NCBI GenBank assembly: GCA_019314375.1
Contig: JAFCZJ010000094.1
Location: 1 to 35,174, forward strand
DNA from: Deltaproteobacteria bacterium
GTDB lineage: Bacteria; Myxococcota; B64-G9
Direction of reading: 5' to 3'
DNA: 35,174 nucleotides
The position numbers and the translations under genes are program-made. Below, in pieces: positions 24,201 through 31,756 of the stretch. Under the pieces are notes generated by a model. The model had not been told where the DNA came from, made no database searches, and worked only from the letters and a program-made list of their open reading frames with translations. Every line of letters begins with the position of its first letter. The stretch's first letter is position 1.

Positions 24201-25061
24201 CTCGTTCTCTGGGAGGTGCCCTATGCCCAAAGCAATCACATCATCACTTACATCCCCGCCCAAGAAGGTCTGCCTCAGGCTCTTTTTGTGGACGGCACTG
24301 CTCGCTACGGTCATTTCCAGTATTTGTCCTCAAGAGATCAAGGCATTCAGGCCCTTGTGCTTACAGGCAAAAGCCACGAAATCGTGCGCACACCTCTCCT
24401 CCCCCCCGGGGCTTCCGCCATGCGGGTTGAAATCCTTGCCAAGCTTGGCGATGGAGATGAGTTGCAGATGGAGGCTGAAGAGACCTGGACAGGCATGTTC
24501 GCGTCATCCAATCGGCATGCACTGGTCACCGAGGGCAAACGCGCAGAAGAATGGGCCAAGCGCCTGAATCGTCGATACCCGGGCGCACGACTGGAAAAAG
24601 TCGAATTTGAAGGACTGGACGATCTGGGCCCCAAGGCCCAAGCCAGTTACCGATTCATCGCGCCAGGAAGAATCAGACAAGAGGGGGAAACCCTCAGGCT
24701 CGACTTAATCGCCCGCAGCCGTCTGCTCGACCGCTACGCCCGTCACCCCAAACGACATAGCGATTTGTTCACCATGCGGGCTTACACGACCGAGGAAACC
24801 ATTCGGCTTTCGCTGCCCGCGGATCGCGAGGTCCAAAGCCTGCCGAAAAACCACCTCATCGACAACGACTTGCTCACCTATGAAATCAAGTGGAGCCAGA
24901 AGGACCAAGAGGTAGTGGTCAAGCTTCGCCTGGTGTGGAAAAAAAGGATCATCCCACAAGCTCGATACCCCGAATTGCGACGCCTGTTGGTGCAAACCGA
25001 TCTGGCCGAAGAACAAGATCTGGTACTGAAGCGCAGGCAGGTGGCACGAGTAAGTCTTTAG
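21261..25061 (+). CDS. Giant lipoprotein with TPR repeats, DUF3857 and transglutaminase-like domain
   Basis: A 1266-residue protein from ATG 21261 (GGGAG six bases upstream; an in-frame TTG at 21255 abuts the ribosome site). Signal peptide with lipobox IASAC, lipidated near residue 22. Tetratricopeptide-like helices occupy roughly 40-170 and 380-660 (for example KALAAYERSLVLQPDNPRL in general form). Between them is a beta-rich segment around WMLLGPFDNDQNAGFE. DUF3857 follows at about 680-850. The transglutaminase-like fold has a complete Cys951 (GDCKDKA), His993 (NHIITY) and Asp1011 (VDGTARYG) triad. A C-terminal beta domain ends the protein. Such proteins are common and uncharacterised in Bacteroidetes and Deltaproteobacteria; a periplasmic protease or amidase-like role is inferred. 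The stop is three bases from the convergent glucan phosphorylase stop. Confidence 0.88.
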   Translation: MLFSHARLCFFTVLLISIASACTPHPLILQTRPSQSLRAKTEPLREAAIDKAAEGADPASAQQNLKAVLALSPTDVQARWWAAQFAALQGDREQAFQHWLAAAATNHPLAEVAMREASRSLSQRPQAQQLAQVLEAVVARPETSPLVRARALDFLGITRRSLGDFSGAEAAFADLNPIREWMLLGPFDNDQNAGFEQAFPPEQGLQNFEGRFKGKLKQVAWRPVKHFDYDGSVPLESLLDPHRWATAYLVSHVHSDVEQDVSIRLGAHRGVKAWVNGELLLSNDDAHRARLDQHVVSARLRSGWNRLMIKVCQRTGRWQLRLRLTSPDGSALDNIRCDRTWHDVSGGPSAKTQTPSASLNTWFANPGRIRGAGLDIIEAWWWHRQGFQKAALRRLLELTAKRPQSALHQVLLAELHFDAGHDGLALKALVRAEAITPGLPWAVLRRVEHETDQKRPERAMRILAPLLKLNPVPQDIESFQALLLLRRGWNVDALRAIKTSLASRPHRSWTWKVRGILHRRLDQHKQAWQATRRALALQADDLSSLDWLIKNALQRQRPTEALTWLKRKQRTWPSNVSAILQEVEIKLAHDDAPAATAALNRAEAIATDHWRVHKLRGDIHYRVGDKKQALAAYERSLVLQPDNPRLREYVDFLLQRKDLIFERYALDEARIQQILAQAPAKGTHADADAVFMLDDHITHVFSDGSAKHLVRQIYYIQSPQGQRSLSQFRVPASSSFKLELAETVQPDGSRQEATSIRKGVIHLPNVQPGSILHVAYRYESSSTSWMEDHFSMSFNFQGDFPSQLARWVVVLPKEKKLIHYVRGKRVQHQQEALDQEQAHIFSLSQATMIHREPWRPPLRDLRSAVYVSTVPNWEELARWQNSLIQDQFEIDEDIRSLTQSLVAKAKTQAEKIDAIYRFVARDIRYLDHDVGIMGKKPNKAVNIFENRFGDCKDKATLMIAMLREVGIKAHYAAVRTRNKGLVLWEVPYAQSNHIITYIPAQEGLPQALFVDGTARYGHFQYLSSRDQGIQALVLTGKSHEIVRTPLLPPGASAMRVEILAKLGDGDELQMEAEETWTGMFASSNRHALVTEGKRAEEWAKRLNRRYPGARLEKVEFEGLDDLGPKAQASYRFIAPGRIRQEGETLRLDLIARSRLLDRYARHPKRHSDLFTMRAYTTEETIRLSLPADREVQSLPKNHLIDNDLLTYEIKWSQKDQEVVVKLRLVWKKRIIPQARYPELRRLLVQTDLAEEQDLVLKRRQVARVSL

Positions 25062-25064
25062 GTT

Positions 25065-27272
25065 TTACCTGTTCTCCTGCTTCGCTATCCAGCCCACCAC
25101 CGTGGGCAAATCCAAGTCGCTATTGTCCGGCAGGGCGGACACACAAGCCCCGGAGGCGGGCAAGTAATTCTGCTGGGTGTAGTCGACAACCATGCGATCG
25201 GCATTGTATTGCCAAGCCATGCTCTCCAAGCCATGCTTGATGCGAGCGATCCACTCTCGGGGAAGACCCAAGGCATCTCGCCTGTAGAACAAGGGCACCA
25301 GTTCTTTCTCCATCACCTGCCGCAGCTGCTCGGCTTCCCGCTTATCCTGCACCGCCGCATCTTCGTGTGTGAAACCCTGGCCGATGGCAAATCCGTTAAA
25401 ACCATCACAAGCCTCGGCCCACCATCCATCCAAAGTTGAGCAGTTCAATCCACCATTGAGCAAAACCTTCTGGCCGCTGGTTCCGCAAGCCTCAAGCGGG
25501 CGTCGTGGGTTGTTGAGCCAGACGTCGACCCCCTGCACCAGGTGGCGTCCCACGTTGATATCGTAGTCCTCCACCATAAAAATGCGGCCCTCAAATCGCG
25601 GGTCTCGGCTCAAGCGGTAAATGCGCTGAATGAGCTCCTTGCCCCGATCATCCTGGGGATGGGCCTTGCCCGCGTAAACAATCTGCACCGGGCGATCCTG
25701 GTTGCAGAGGAGTTTCTCCAGCCAGACTTCATCCTCCAGCAACAACCAAGCCCGCTTGTAAAGAGCGAATCGCCGGGCAAAGCCGATGGTCAAGTGGTCC
25801 GGGTTCAACTGACCGACACGTCGCTCAATGGATTGCTCGGACTCGCCGCGATCCTTGCCCTGACGCGAAACCCGACGCTGGATAAAGTCCACCATTCGCC
25901 CCTTGAGGAATCGATGCGTCTCCCACAGCTCTCCATCGTCCACCTCGTTGACGCCGCGCCACACCTCACGCCGACGAATGCGATCCATCCAATCCCGGCC
26001 CAGATGGCGCACATACAAACGCCGCATCTGCGGGGCCAACCAACTGGCCACATGAACGCCGTTGGTGATGTGCCCGATGGGCACTTCATGCTGCTTGCGC
26101 TCCGGCCACAAAGCCCGCCACATCTTACGGCTCACGTGCCCGTGGATATTGGAAACGCCGTTGGCTCGCTGGGCCGTCTTGAGGGCCAGCACGGTCATAC
26201 AGAAAGTCTCGGTGTCGTCCGCCGGGTTCACCCGCCCCAAGGCCATGAGGTCCTGCTGCGACATACCCAGCTCATCACGCAAGGGCCCCAGGTGTTGCTC
26301 CACCAGCTCCGGCGGGAACCTGTCGTGACCCGCTTCCACCGGAGTGTGGGTGGTGAAAACCGTGCGACTGGCCACCTGAGTTAAGGCCTCCTGAAGATTC
26401 TGGCCTTGCTCCTCCCTGAAGTAACGCGCCGCTTCCAGTGTCGCAAAAGCGCAATGCCCCTCATTGAGATGAAGCACCCCGGGCTCAATGCCCATGGCCC
26501 TCAGGGCGCGCAAGCCGCCGATACCCAACAGGAGTTCCTGCCGAATTCGCTCCCGCTGACCTCCGCCGTAGAGTCGCTCCAGGTGCTCGGTCAGCCGCTG
26601 ATCGGCGGGCAGGTTTTCCTCGATGCTGGGATCCAGGAGAACCAGCAAGCAACGGCCTACCTGCACCTTGAGCAGCGAGGCATACAACGGCCCCTCGCGC
26701 GTATCGACCTTCACGCTCAAAGGCTGACCCTGCTTATCCAAGATCTGACGCACCGGCATCATGTCAAGTTGAGCTCGTCCATAGGTTTCTTGCTGCCAAC
26801 CATTGGAGTCGATCGTCTGGCGAAAGTATCCCTGGTCATAAAACAAACCAACACCCACCAGGGGCACCCCGAGGTCCGACGCGCTTTTCAAGTGGTCCCC
26901 GGCCAGCACACCAAGACCGCCGGAATAAATCGGCAGGGATTCATGCAAACCAAATTCGGCCGAGAAATAGGCGACCGGTCTCACCTTCAAGGGACCCGCG
27001 TGCGTCGCACCCCAGCCTCGATGCGGTTGCATGTATTCCTGCAGACGATGATATGCGTAAATGATCCGACTGCCCAAGGCATGCCGCTGTATCCGCGCTT
27101 CAAGTCCCTCAACCCCCAGGCGTTTCAACAAGGCGATGGGGTTATGGTTGACCGAACGCCACAGTTCAATGTCCAAGTCTCGAAAAATCGTCGGCACATC
27201 GGACTGCCATGACCACCAGAGGTTGTAAGCAATTTCCATCAAATGGCCATATAGTTTCTTCGTATCTGACAT
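25065..27272 (-). CDS. glgP: Alpha-glucan (glycogen/maltodextrin) phosphorylase, short GlgP type
   Basis: A 735-residue protein from ATG 27272, chosen for AGGAGG seven bases upstream; the frame runs on to 27503 but over the divergent gene. The N-terminal DUF3417 helix bundle (YGHLMEIAYNLWWSW) marks the short archaeal/Thermus-like phosphorylase branch. The PLP lysine is Lys602 in ACGTSGQKVLLNGG, equivalent to the GTGNMK lysine of the classical enzyme. Sugar and phosphate site motifs include HLNEGHCAF, TTHTPVEAGHD and ITNGVHVASW. It releases glucose 1-phosphate from alpha-1,4-glucans. It is a single gene, with a hairpin in its leader (27291-27311). Confidence 0.95.
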   Translation of the reverse strand: MSDTKKLYGHLMEIAYNLWWSWQSDVPTIFRDLDIELWRSVNHNPIALLKRLGVEGLEARIQRHALGSRIIYAYHRLQEYMQPHRGWGATHAGPLKVRPVAYFSAEFGLHESLPIYSGGLGVLAGDHLKSASDLGVPLVGVGLFYDQGYFRQTIDSNGWQQETYGRAQLDMMPVRQILDKQGQPLSVKVDTREGPLYASLLKVQVGRCLLVLLDPSIEENLPADQRLTEHLERLYGGGQRERIRQELLLGIGGLRALRAMGIEPGVLHLNEGHCAFATLEAARYFREEQGQNLQEALTQVASRTVFTTHTPVEAGHDRFPPELVEQHLGPLRDELGMSQQDLMALGRVNPADDTETFCMTVLALKTAQRANGVSNIHGHVSRKMWRALWPERKQHEVPIGHITNGVHVASWLAPQMRRLYVRHLGRDWMDRIRRREVWRGVNEVDDGELWETHRFLKGRMVDFIQRRVSRQGKDRGESEQSIERRVGQLNPDHLTIGFARRFALYKRAWLLLEDEVWLEKLLCNQDRPVQIVYAGKAHPQDDRGKELIQRIYRLSRDPRFEGRIFMVEDYDINVGRHLVQGVDVWLNNPRRPLEACGTSGQKVLLNGGLNCSTLDGWWAEACDGFNGFAIGQGFTHEDAAVQDKREAEQLRQVMEKELVPLFYRRDALGLPREWIARIKHGLESMAWQYNADRMVVDYTQQNYLPASGACVSALPDNSDLDLPTVVGWIAKQENR

Positions 27273-27290
27273 GGTATCCCTCCTGCAAAG

Positions 27291-27311
27291 CTTGGGCACA
27301 CACAGCCCAAG
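27291..27311 (-). promoter_or_regulatory. Hairpin/inverted repeat in the glgP leader
   Basis: CTTGGGC (27291-27297), seven-base loop, GCCCAAG (27305-27311): a perfect 7-bp inverted repeat ending about ten bases before the glgP ribosome site. It may be an operator or a leader hairpin; no T-tract follows on the glgP strand. A smaller GCC/GGC inverted repeat lies at about 27325-27340. Confidence 0.4.
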
Positions 27312-27400
27312 TCGGGGGATTGTCGCCTTACGGCGCTGGTCAGTCAACCCACCTTTGCATTGAACTTGAGGCTTCCCAATGATAGCCAAGGGGAAAGGAG

Positions 27401-28549
27401 ATGGCGCGGGCCATGGTGGATTCAGACAAAACCGAAGGTCGGGAATTATTCGAGCGCTTGGTGGCTTTGTTGCGAAGACCTTCCGGCGAGAGCGAAGAGA
27501 CAAAAGCCTCCATCATAAAGGCACGCCCGGAGTTGGATGCATTCATCGAAGCACACCCTCACTCGGTGCCCGCGCTGCGACTCATGGCGGAAGTGGAGGA
27601 GCGACAGGGCAACCGGCAACAGGCTCGCGCCCTCATCCACCGCGCAGAAATTGAAGACCCCTGGAACCCTGAGATCTTGATCATCGGCGAAACCCTGGGC
27701 GAGGCCGAAGCCGCTTCCAATCCACACAGCGATCCGGTGGCAGCCCCTTGGCTGGATTCAAAAATCTCCTCCACGGTCATCAGCCCGGATGACTTGGCGG
27801 AAAAAGCACGGGGTGCCTACAAATTGGGAGACTTGGAACGATCCTACTCCCTCTCCAAGCTCGCCTATCTCTTAGAGCCCAAGCAAGGCCATCACCTGCT
27901 GGACGCCTGGACCGCGGGGGCCGCCCTCGACCCAGCTCGCACCCATCGAGAACTACGCCTGCTCGAACCGGAGGCCTCCGAAGAACCTTTCCTCTATTTG
28001 GCGCTGGGTTCCATCGACAATGTGCTGGGGCGATACGAAGAGGCCGGCTTCTGGCTTGACAAGGGGCTTCAATTGCAGCCCGAAGATCCCTACCTGATGG
28101 CCATGCTGCTCAACGAGTTGGCCTACGTCTTGGCCCGACAGGAAGGACGTCTGGATGATTGCCTGGCTCTGGTGCGGAAGGCACTGGAGGTCTTTCCCAA
28201 TCGCAGCGCCAACGGCTTCATCCGGGACACCCTGGGGCTGATCTACCTGAAAAGGGGCCAGAACGACAAAGCCCTGCGCAACCTTCAAGAGGCGGTCGCC
28301 AAGGATCCCGGTGTCATCTCCAGGCTGCATTTGACCGTGGCCATGTTGCGGGTTCGGGATACACCAGGGGCACTTCTGCAGCTACAAGCCATCGCCAACT
28401 CCAGGCCGACTCTGGACACACCTCACCTGGAGGAAAGCCAAATACTGAGACGAATTCAGAACCACCTATCCAAGCTGGAAGACCTTTTGAACCTTGGCGG
28501 TGTGGAAGAACTACAAGAAGCAGAAAAAATCTTGGCTGAATTGCTATAA
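27401..28549 (+). CDS. Tetratricopeptide repeat protein, cytoplasmic, function unknown
   Basis: A 382-residue protein. Start ATG 27401 behind AAGGGGAAAGGAG; ATG 27413 is also possible. No signal peptide. Helix-turn-helix TPR units are visible at about 45-85 (VPALRLMAEVEERQGNRQQA), 200-235 (LYLALGSIDNVLGRYEEAGF), 240-275 and 280-320 (RDTLGLIYLKRGQNDKALRN). These form a superhelical protein-binding surface. The partner is unknown. The following histone-like gene starts 37 bases downstream on the same strand, so the two are probably co-transcribed. Confidence 0.85.
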   Translation: MARAMVDSDKTEGRELFERLVALLRRPSGESEETKASIIKARPELDAFIEAHPHSVPALRLMAEVEERQGNRQQARALIHRAEIEDPWNPEILIIGETLGEAEAASNPHSDPVAAPWLDSKISSTVISPDDLAEKARGAYKLGDLERSYSLSKLAYLLEPKQGHHLLDAWTAGAALDPARTHRELRLLEPEASEEPFLYLALGSIDNVLGRYEEAGFWLDKGLQLQPEDPYLMAMLLNELAYVLARQEGRLDDCLALVRKALEVFPNRSANGFIRDTLGLIYLKRGQNDKALRNLQEAVAKDPGVISRLHLTVAMLRVRDTPGALLQLQAIANSRPTLDTPHLEESQILRRIQNHLSKLEDLLNLGGVEELQEAEKILAELL

Positions 28550-28585
28550 ACAACAAAACCCTTCGGGGATACAGGAGAAGTCAAA

Positions 28586-28933
28586 ATGAGCGACAAAAAA
28601 ACCAAAAAGGCCACAAAAAAAACGGCAAAAAAAACCGCAAAGAAACCGGCCAAAAAAACCGCCAAGAAACCTGCAAAGAAATCACCTGTAGCCACCAAAG
28701 AACCGAAGCCGACCCCGAAGCCAAGCAAAGAAAAATCGAAGCCGACGGTCCAACCTGCAACCATCGAGCTGGTGGATATTGAGGCTGTGGCCAAATTGCT
28801 TCGCTTGCCCTTGCTGCGGGTAAAGAAAATGGTCCGCTCAGGACAAATCCCTGGGGTCAAGGTGGACGGTGTGTGGAAATTCAATCTGCGATTGGTCCAA
28901 CAGGCCATGCTGCGGCGGTCCAGGGGAAAATAG
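28586..28933 (+). CDS. Histone H1-like Lys/Ala/Pro tail fused to an excisionase-type HTH domain
   Basis: A 115-residue protein, ATG 28586 behind AGGAG. Residues 1-52 are a basic tail of AKK, TAKK and PAKK repeats followed by a Pro/Lys-rich stretch, like the C-terminal tail of histone H1 and bacterial H1-like proteins. Residues about 60-112 (ELVDIEAVAKLLRLPLLRVK, then GQIPGVKVDGVWKFN) match the HTH_17/MerR-like DNA-binding fold of excisionases. The tail would bind DNA non-specifically and the fold could add sequence or structure specificity, pointing to a nucleoid-associated protein. The tail-coding DNA has several runs of 7-8 A that could slip. It is downstream of the TPR gene; the stop converges on infA 21 bases away. 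Confidence 0.85.
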   Translation: MSDKKTKKATKKTAKKTAKKPAKKTAKKPAKKSPVATKEPKPTPKPSKEKSKPTVQPATIELVDIEAVAKLLRLPLLRVKKMVRSGQIPGVKVDGVWKFNLRLVQQAMLRRSRGK

Positions 28934-28954
28934 ACCGCGAATAGAACCAGCGGT

Positions 28955-29176
28955 TCAACGACTCCGATACACGATGCGGCCGCGTTGGGGGCCGTAAGGG
29001 GAGAACACAACCCGCACCTTGTCTCCCAGCACAATGCGGATGTAATGCTTACGCATTTTCCCGCAAACATAGGCCAAAATGATAGGGCCTCCGTCCAGCT
29101 GAACCCGGTACATCCCTCCGGGTAAGACCTCTTTCACCGTACCTTCGACTTCGAATCCTTCTTGGTTGTCTGCCAT
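28955..29176 (-). CDS. infA: Translation initiation factor IF-1
   Basis: A 73-residue protein, the standard IF-1 length. The single S1/OB-fold shows EGTVKEVLPGGMYRVQLDGG, AYVCGKMRKHYIRI and the C-terminal GRIVYRSR. IF-1 occupies the ribosomal A site during initiation. Start ATG 29176 is set by GGTGGAGG upstream and by alignment to the family; the frame itself runs to 29260. It is apparently monocistronic, with its own promoter at 29226-29254. Confidence 0.97.
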   Translation of the reverse strand: MADNQEGFEVEGTVKEVLPGGMYRVQLDGGPIILAYVCGKMRKHYIRIVLGDKVRVVFSPYGPQRGRIVYRSR

Positions 29177-29225
29177 GTGCCTCCACCAAGAGCGCTGGGC
29201 CCCGGAATTCATAAATTTCGAGCGG

Positions 29226-29254
29226 ATATTCCTACAGTTGCGCCCAACTGTCAA
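29226..29254 (-). promoter_or_regulatory. infA promoter with internal palindrome
   Basis: Minus-strand TTGACA (29254-29249, perfect), 17-base spacer, GAATAT (29231-29226). The spacer holds ACAGTTG-GGCG-CAACTGT (29251-29234), a 7-bp inverted repeat overlapping the -35 element, suitable as a repressor operator. Confidence 0.5.
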
Positions 29255-29281
29255 CCTCAATCAAGACCTTTTGCTCGCCAC

Positions 29282-29896
29282 CTACCCTTGACCACGCGCG
29301 CCATCCGCTACCAAGCGCTGCACAAGCAGGGCAGCCACCTGCTCCGCCAGGCGCTTCCAAAACCCTTGCCTCAACTCAGGAGGAAGCTGGCTCAGACCCT
29401 GAACGCTCTCCCTTCCCGCAGGCAACTCAAAATCCAGGCTGGTTGCCCAGATAAGCTCATCATTTCTTTGCAGTTCGGCCTCAAGCTCCCCTGCAACAGA
29501 ATAGGGGGTCATGGCTCCTTCCGCCACCAGCCTTAACTCGGTCACTCGAATGCTGAATACATCTCCACCACCACCCTGAGCCCAGCCCAGCCTCTTTTCC
29601 AAGGATTTTGCCATCGCCTGGTTGACAAAGGGAACCCAGTCCAAGGCATCTACAACCTTCAGAGCAGTAAGGAATCTATGCTCCGAGGCATTCGCTCGGC
29701 CGAGAGGACCCATGACCGACCGCCTGGCAAGGCCTCCCCGTCTGGTGAATTCAAGCCCCAAGGTGGCCTCTACGCTTGTCTCGACGGTCACCGAACTTGG
29801 CTCACCAAGCCGAGCCAAGTGGTTCACATGGCCACATGAACAAATCAAAACCGACGCAAGGGGAATGAAGCAGGCGATCAAAGTGTTTGGATTCAT
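29282..29896 (-). CDS. Lipoprotein of unknown function
   Basis: A 204-residue protein from ATG 29896. The signal peptide MNPNTLIACFIPLASVLICSC ends in a cysteine-rich lipobox (LICSC), so lipidation at Cys21 is likely. The mature part has a predicted beta-rich centre (VFSIRVTELRLVAEGAMTPY, then LEAELQRNDELIWATSLDFE) and a C-terminal helix (GFWKRLAEQVAALLVQRLV). This is reminiscent of lipoproteins that assist outer-membrane or ABC transport, but no family was recognised. It has no strong ribosome site. It is divergent from the ABC-2 permease gene, 76 bases away. Confidence 0.7.
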   Translation of the reverse strand: MNPNTLIACFIPLASVLICSCGHVNHLARLGEPSSVTVETSVEATLGLEFTRRGGLARRSVMGPLGRANASEHRFLTALKVVDALDWVPFVNQAMAKSLEKRLGWAQGGGGDVFSIRVTELRLVAEGAMTPYSVAGELEAELQRNDELIWATSLDFELPAGRESVQGLSQLPPELRQGFWKRLAEQVAALLVQRLVADGARGQG

Positions 29897-29934
29897 GTCG
29901 GCATCTTACAGGAGACGTGGCTTCGCCTCAACGC

Positions 29935-29963
29935 TTGCACCAGAAAGGACAAAGGCCTATCAT
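29935..29963 (+). promoter_or_regulatory. Promoter of the ABC-2 transporter pair
   Basis: TTGCAC at 29935-29940, 17-base spacer and TATCAT at 29958-29963. Transcription would begin around 29970, only about three bases before ATG 29973, which has no Shine-Dalgarno sequence. The mRNA may be leaderless. Confidence 0.4.
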
Positions 29964-29972
29964 TCCCCCATC

Positions 29973-30833
29973 ATGCTGCCGAAACTAAATCTCAGAGACA
30001 TCCGCATTCTGGCCGGCAACGAGTTCGTTCACCTGCTCCGCTCGGGACCTGGCATTCTGGCCCTGAGCATTCTCGGGCTGTACGCGGGCTGGGTCCTGAG
30101 CAAGCTGGTTGAACATGCTGATTTCATCAACTCCCTGGCCGCGGGCGGCATGAGCCAGGAGAGCACCGTGGTCTTGGCCATCGTCAAATGGCTAGCAGAC
30201 GTCGAAGACGAGGTGCTGCGCAATCTGTTAGAGAATCACTCACCATTCATCACCTTGCTTTTCGTCATGGTAGCCGGCATCGCTCCATGGGTGAGCATGA
30301 TGGCGGGTCTGGACCAAAACGCTGGAGACATCGGCTCCAAAGGCATCCGTTTCATGCTGCCGAGAACCAGTCGCGCCAACTTGATGATGGGTCGATTTGT
30401 CGGCACGGCTGTCTTTTGGACCACGGTGCAAGTGCTTTTGGGCCTGACCGCCATCATTGTGGCCCTTGCCATGGACGAGCATAACGGGATGGCCAGCATC
30501 GTCATGGACGGAATCTGGCTCATCTTGGCCTTGTCGCTAATCGGCCTGCCCTTCATCGCCTTCATGGCCATCTGCTCGGTGACCACCGGCAATCCCTTGC
30601 TCTCGGTCACCATGGGCATAGGCTGCTATTTTGCCATTGCGCTGATAGGAGGCCTGGGCGGCTGGCTGAACGAAAACCTTGGGGTCATCCGTTTTGCCTT
30701 CCCTTCACCCTTGCGCATCGATCTCATGCTCGGGAGTTTCCCCGAAATAATTGTGGCGGCCGTCGCCATGATTGTCTATGCCTTCATTTACCTGGTTTCC
30801 GCCGGGGCCATTCTCCGCAAGAGGGACCTGTGA
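29973..30833 (+). CDS. ABC-2 type transporter permease
   Basis: A 286-residue integral membrane protein from ATG 29973 (the frame runs back to 29622, over the divergent lipoprotein). Six hydrophobic segments at about 25-45, 88-110, 145-168, 175-205, 212-232 and 255-280, with a cytoplasmic helix near the N-terminus, as in ABC-2 exporters. Pairs with the ATPase encoded next, whose GTG start overlaps this stop by four bases. The substrate is unknown; such pairs export antibiotics, polysaccharides, lipids or sodium. Confidence 0.85.
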   Translation: MLPKLNLRDIRILAGNEFVHLLRSGPGILALSILGLYAGWVLSKLVEHADFINSLAAGGMSQESTVVLAIVKWLADVEDEVLRNLLENHSPFITLLFVMVAGIAPWVSMMAGLDQNAGDIGSKGIRFMLPRTSRANLMMGRFVGTAVFWTTVQVLLGLTAIIVALAMDEHNGMASIVMDGIWLILALSLIGLPFIAFMAICSVTTGNPLLSVTMGIGCYFAIALIGGLGGWLNENLGVIRFAFPSPLRIDLMLGSFPEIIVAAVAMIVYAFIYLVSAGAILRKRDL

Positions 30834-31756
30834 GCAGCCAACCCGTCATTCTCGTCGAGCAATTGCACAAGTCCTTCGGGGGCGTGCATGCCTTGCGAGG
30901 CGTCGATCTGAGCGTTCCAGGCGGTTCTACCTTTGGACTGGTGGGACCCAACGGTGCGGGAAAAACAACCCTTTTCTCCGTCATCTCGGGTTTCTTGCAG
31001 CCCACTCGCGGAAAAGTTGCCGTCTTGGGCGGCAGCCTCTCCGGGGCCGTGCTGCGAGGCAGACTGGGCGTCTTGCCCCAGGATGCACGCTGGAGAAAGA
31101 GCGTTGCGCTGGGCCGCCAAATGATCATCTGTGCCCGCTTGCAGGGCATGAGCCACAGCGAGGCCCAAAAAGACGTCATGAGGGTGCTGGCCCTGACCGG
31201 CATGGAGGCCTATTTCAACCGCGCACCGGACAAGCTGTCTCACGGCATGGCCAAACGGGTCGCCATCGCCCAGGCCTTCCTCGGCGAGCCCGAAGTCATC
31301 CTCTTGGACGAACCCCTCGCCGGACTCGATCCAGCCCAGGCAAGGAGCATCCGCCTGCTCATTCAGAAAGAGACGGGCAAACGCACTTTCATCATCAGCT
31401 CACACGTCATGGCGGACATCGAAGCCCTTTGCAGTCATGTGGCCATCATCAAGGAAGGCGAGATTGTGGCTCAGCCATCCATGGACGAACTGACTCGGCG
31501 TGAAGGCGTTGCGGTATTTGTCCTGGACAAGCCACCTGAGGAGGCCCTGAAAAAATCCTTCGAGGCCCTCGACTACGTCAGCAAGGTGGAGCTGCGCAAA
31601 GTAGAACGCAAATTGCAGATCACGGTCCGAACGGACCAGATGCATATCGATGAAGCCATCGCGGCCTTCATTCACATCCTCATTGAACAAAAGACCACTT
31701 TCGTGAGCATCAACAAGGGCACTTCCCTCGAAGACGCCGTGCTCCAGGTCACCTAG
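30830..31756 (+). CDS. ABC transporter ATP-binding protein
   Basis: A 308-residue protein with a GTG start overlapping the permease stop (GTGA). Walker A GPNGAGKT (39-46), Q-loop Gln84, signature LSHGM (136-140, a variant of LSGGQ), Walker B VILLDEP (156-162) and switch His192. A C-terminal extension of about 90 residues (VSKVELRKVERKLQITVRTD) resembles the DUF4162-type tail of drug- and gliding-type exporters. It energises the ABC-2 permease. Its stop shares CTAG with the convergent gene at 31753. Confidence 0.93.
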   Translation: MSSQPVILVEQLHKSFGGVHALRGVDLSVPGGSTFGLVGPNGAGKTTLFSVISGFLQPTRGKVAVLGGSLSGAVLRGRLGVLPQDARWRKSVALGRQMIICARLQGMSHSEAQKDVMRVLALTGMEAYFNRAPDKLSHGMAKRVAIAQAFLGEPEVILLDEPLAGLDPAQARSIRLLIQKETGKRTFIISSHVMADIEALCSHVAIIKEGEIVAQPSMDELTRREGVAVFVLDKPPEEALKKSFEALDYVSKVELRKVERKLQITVRTDQMHIDEAIAAFIHILIEQKTTFVSINKGTSLEDAVLQVT

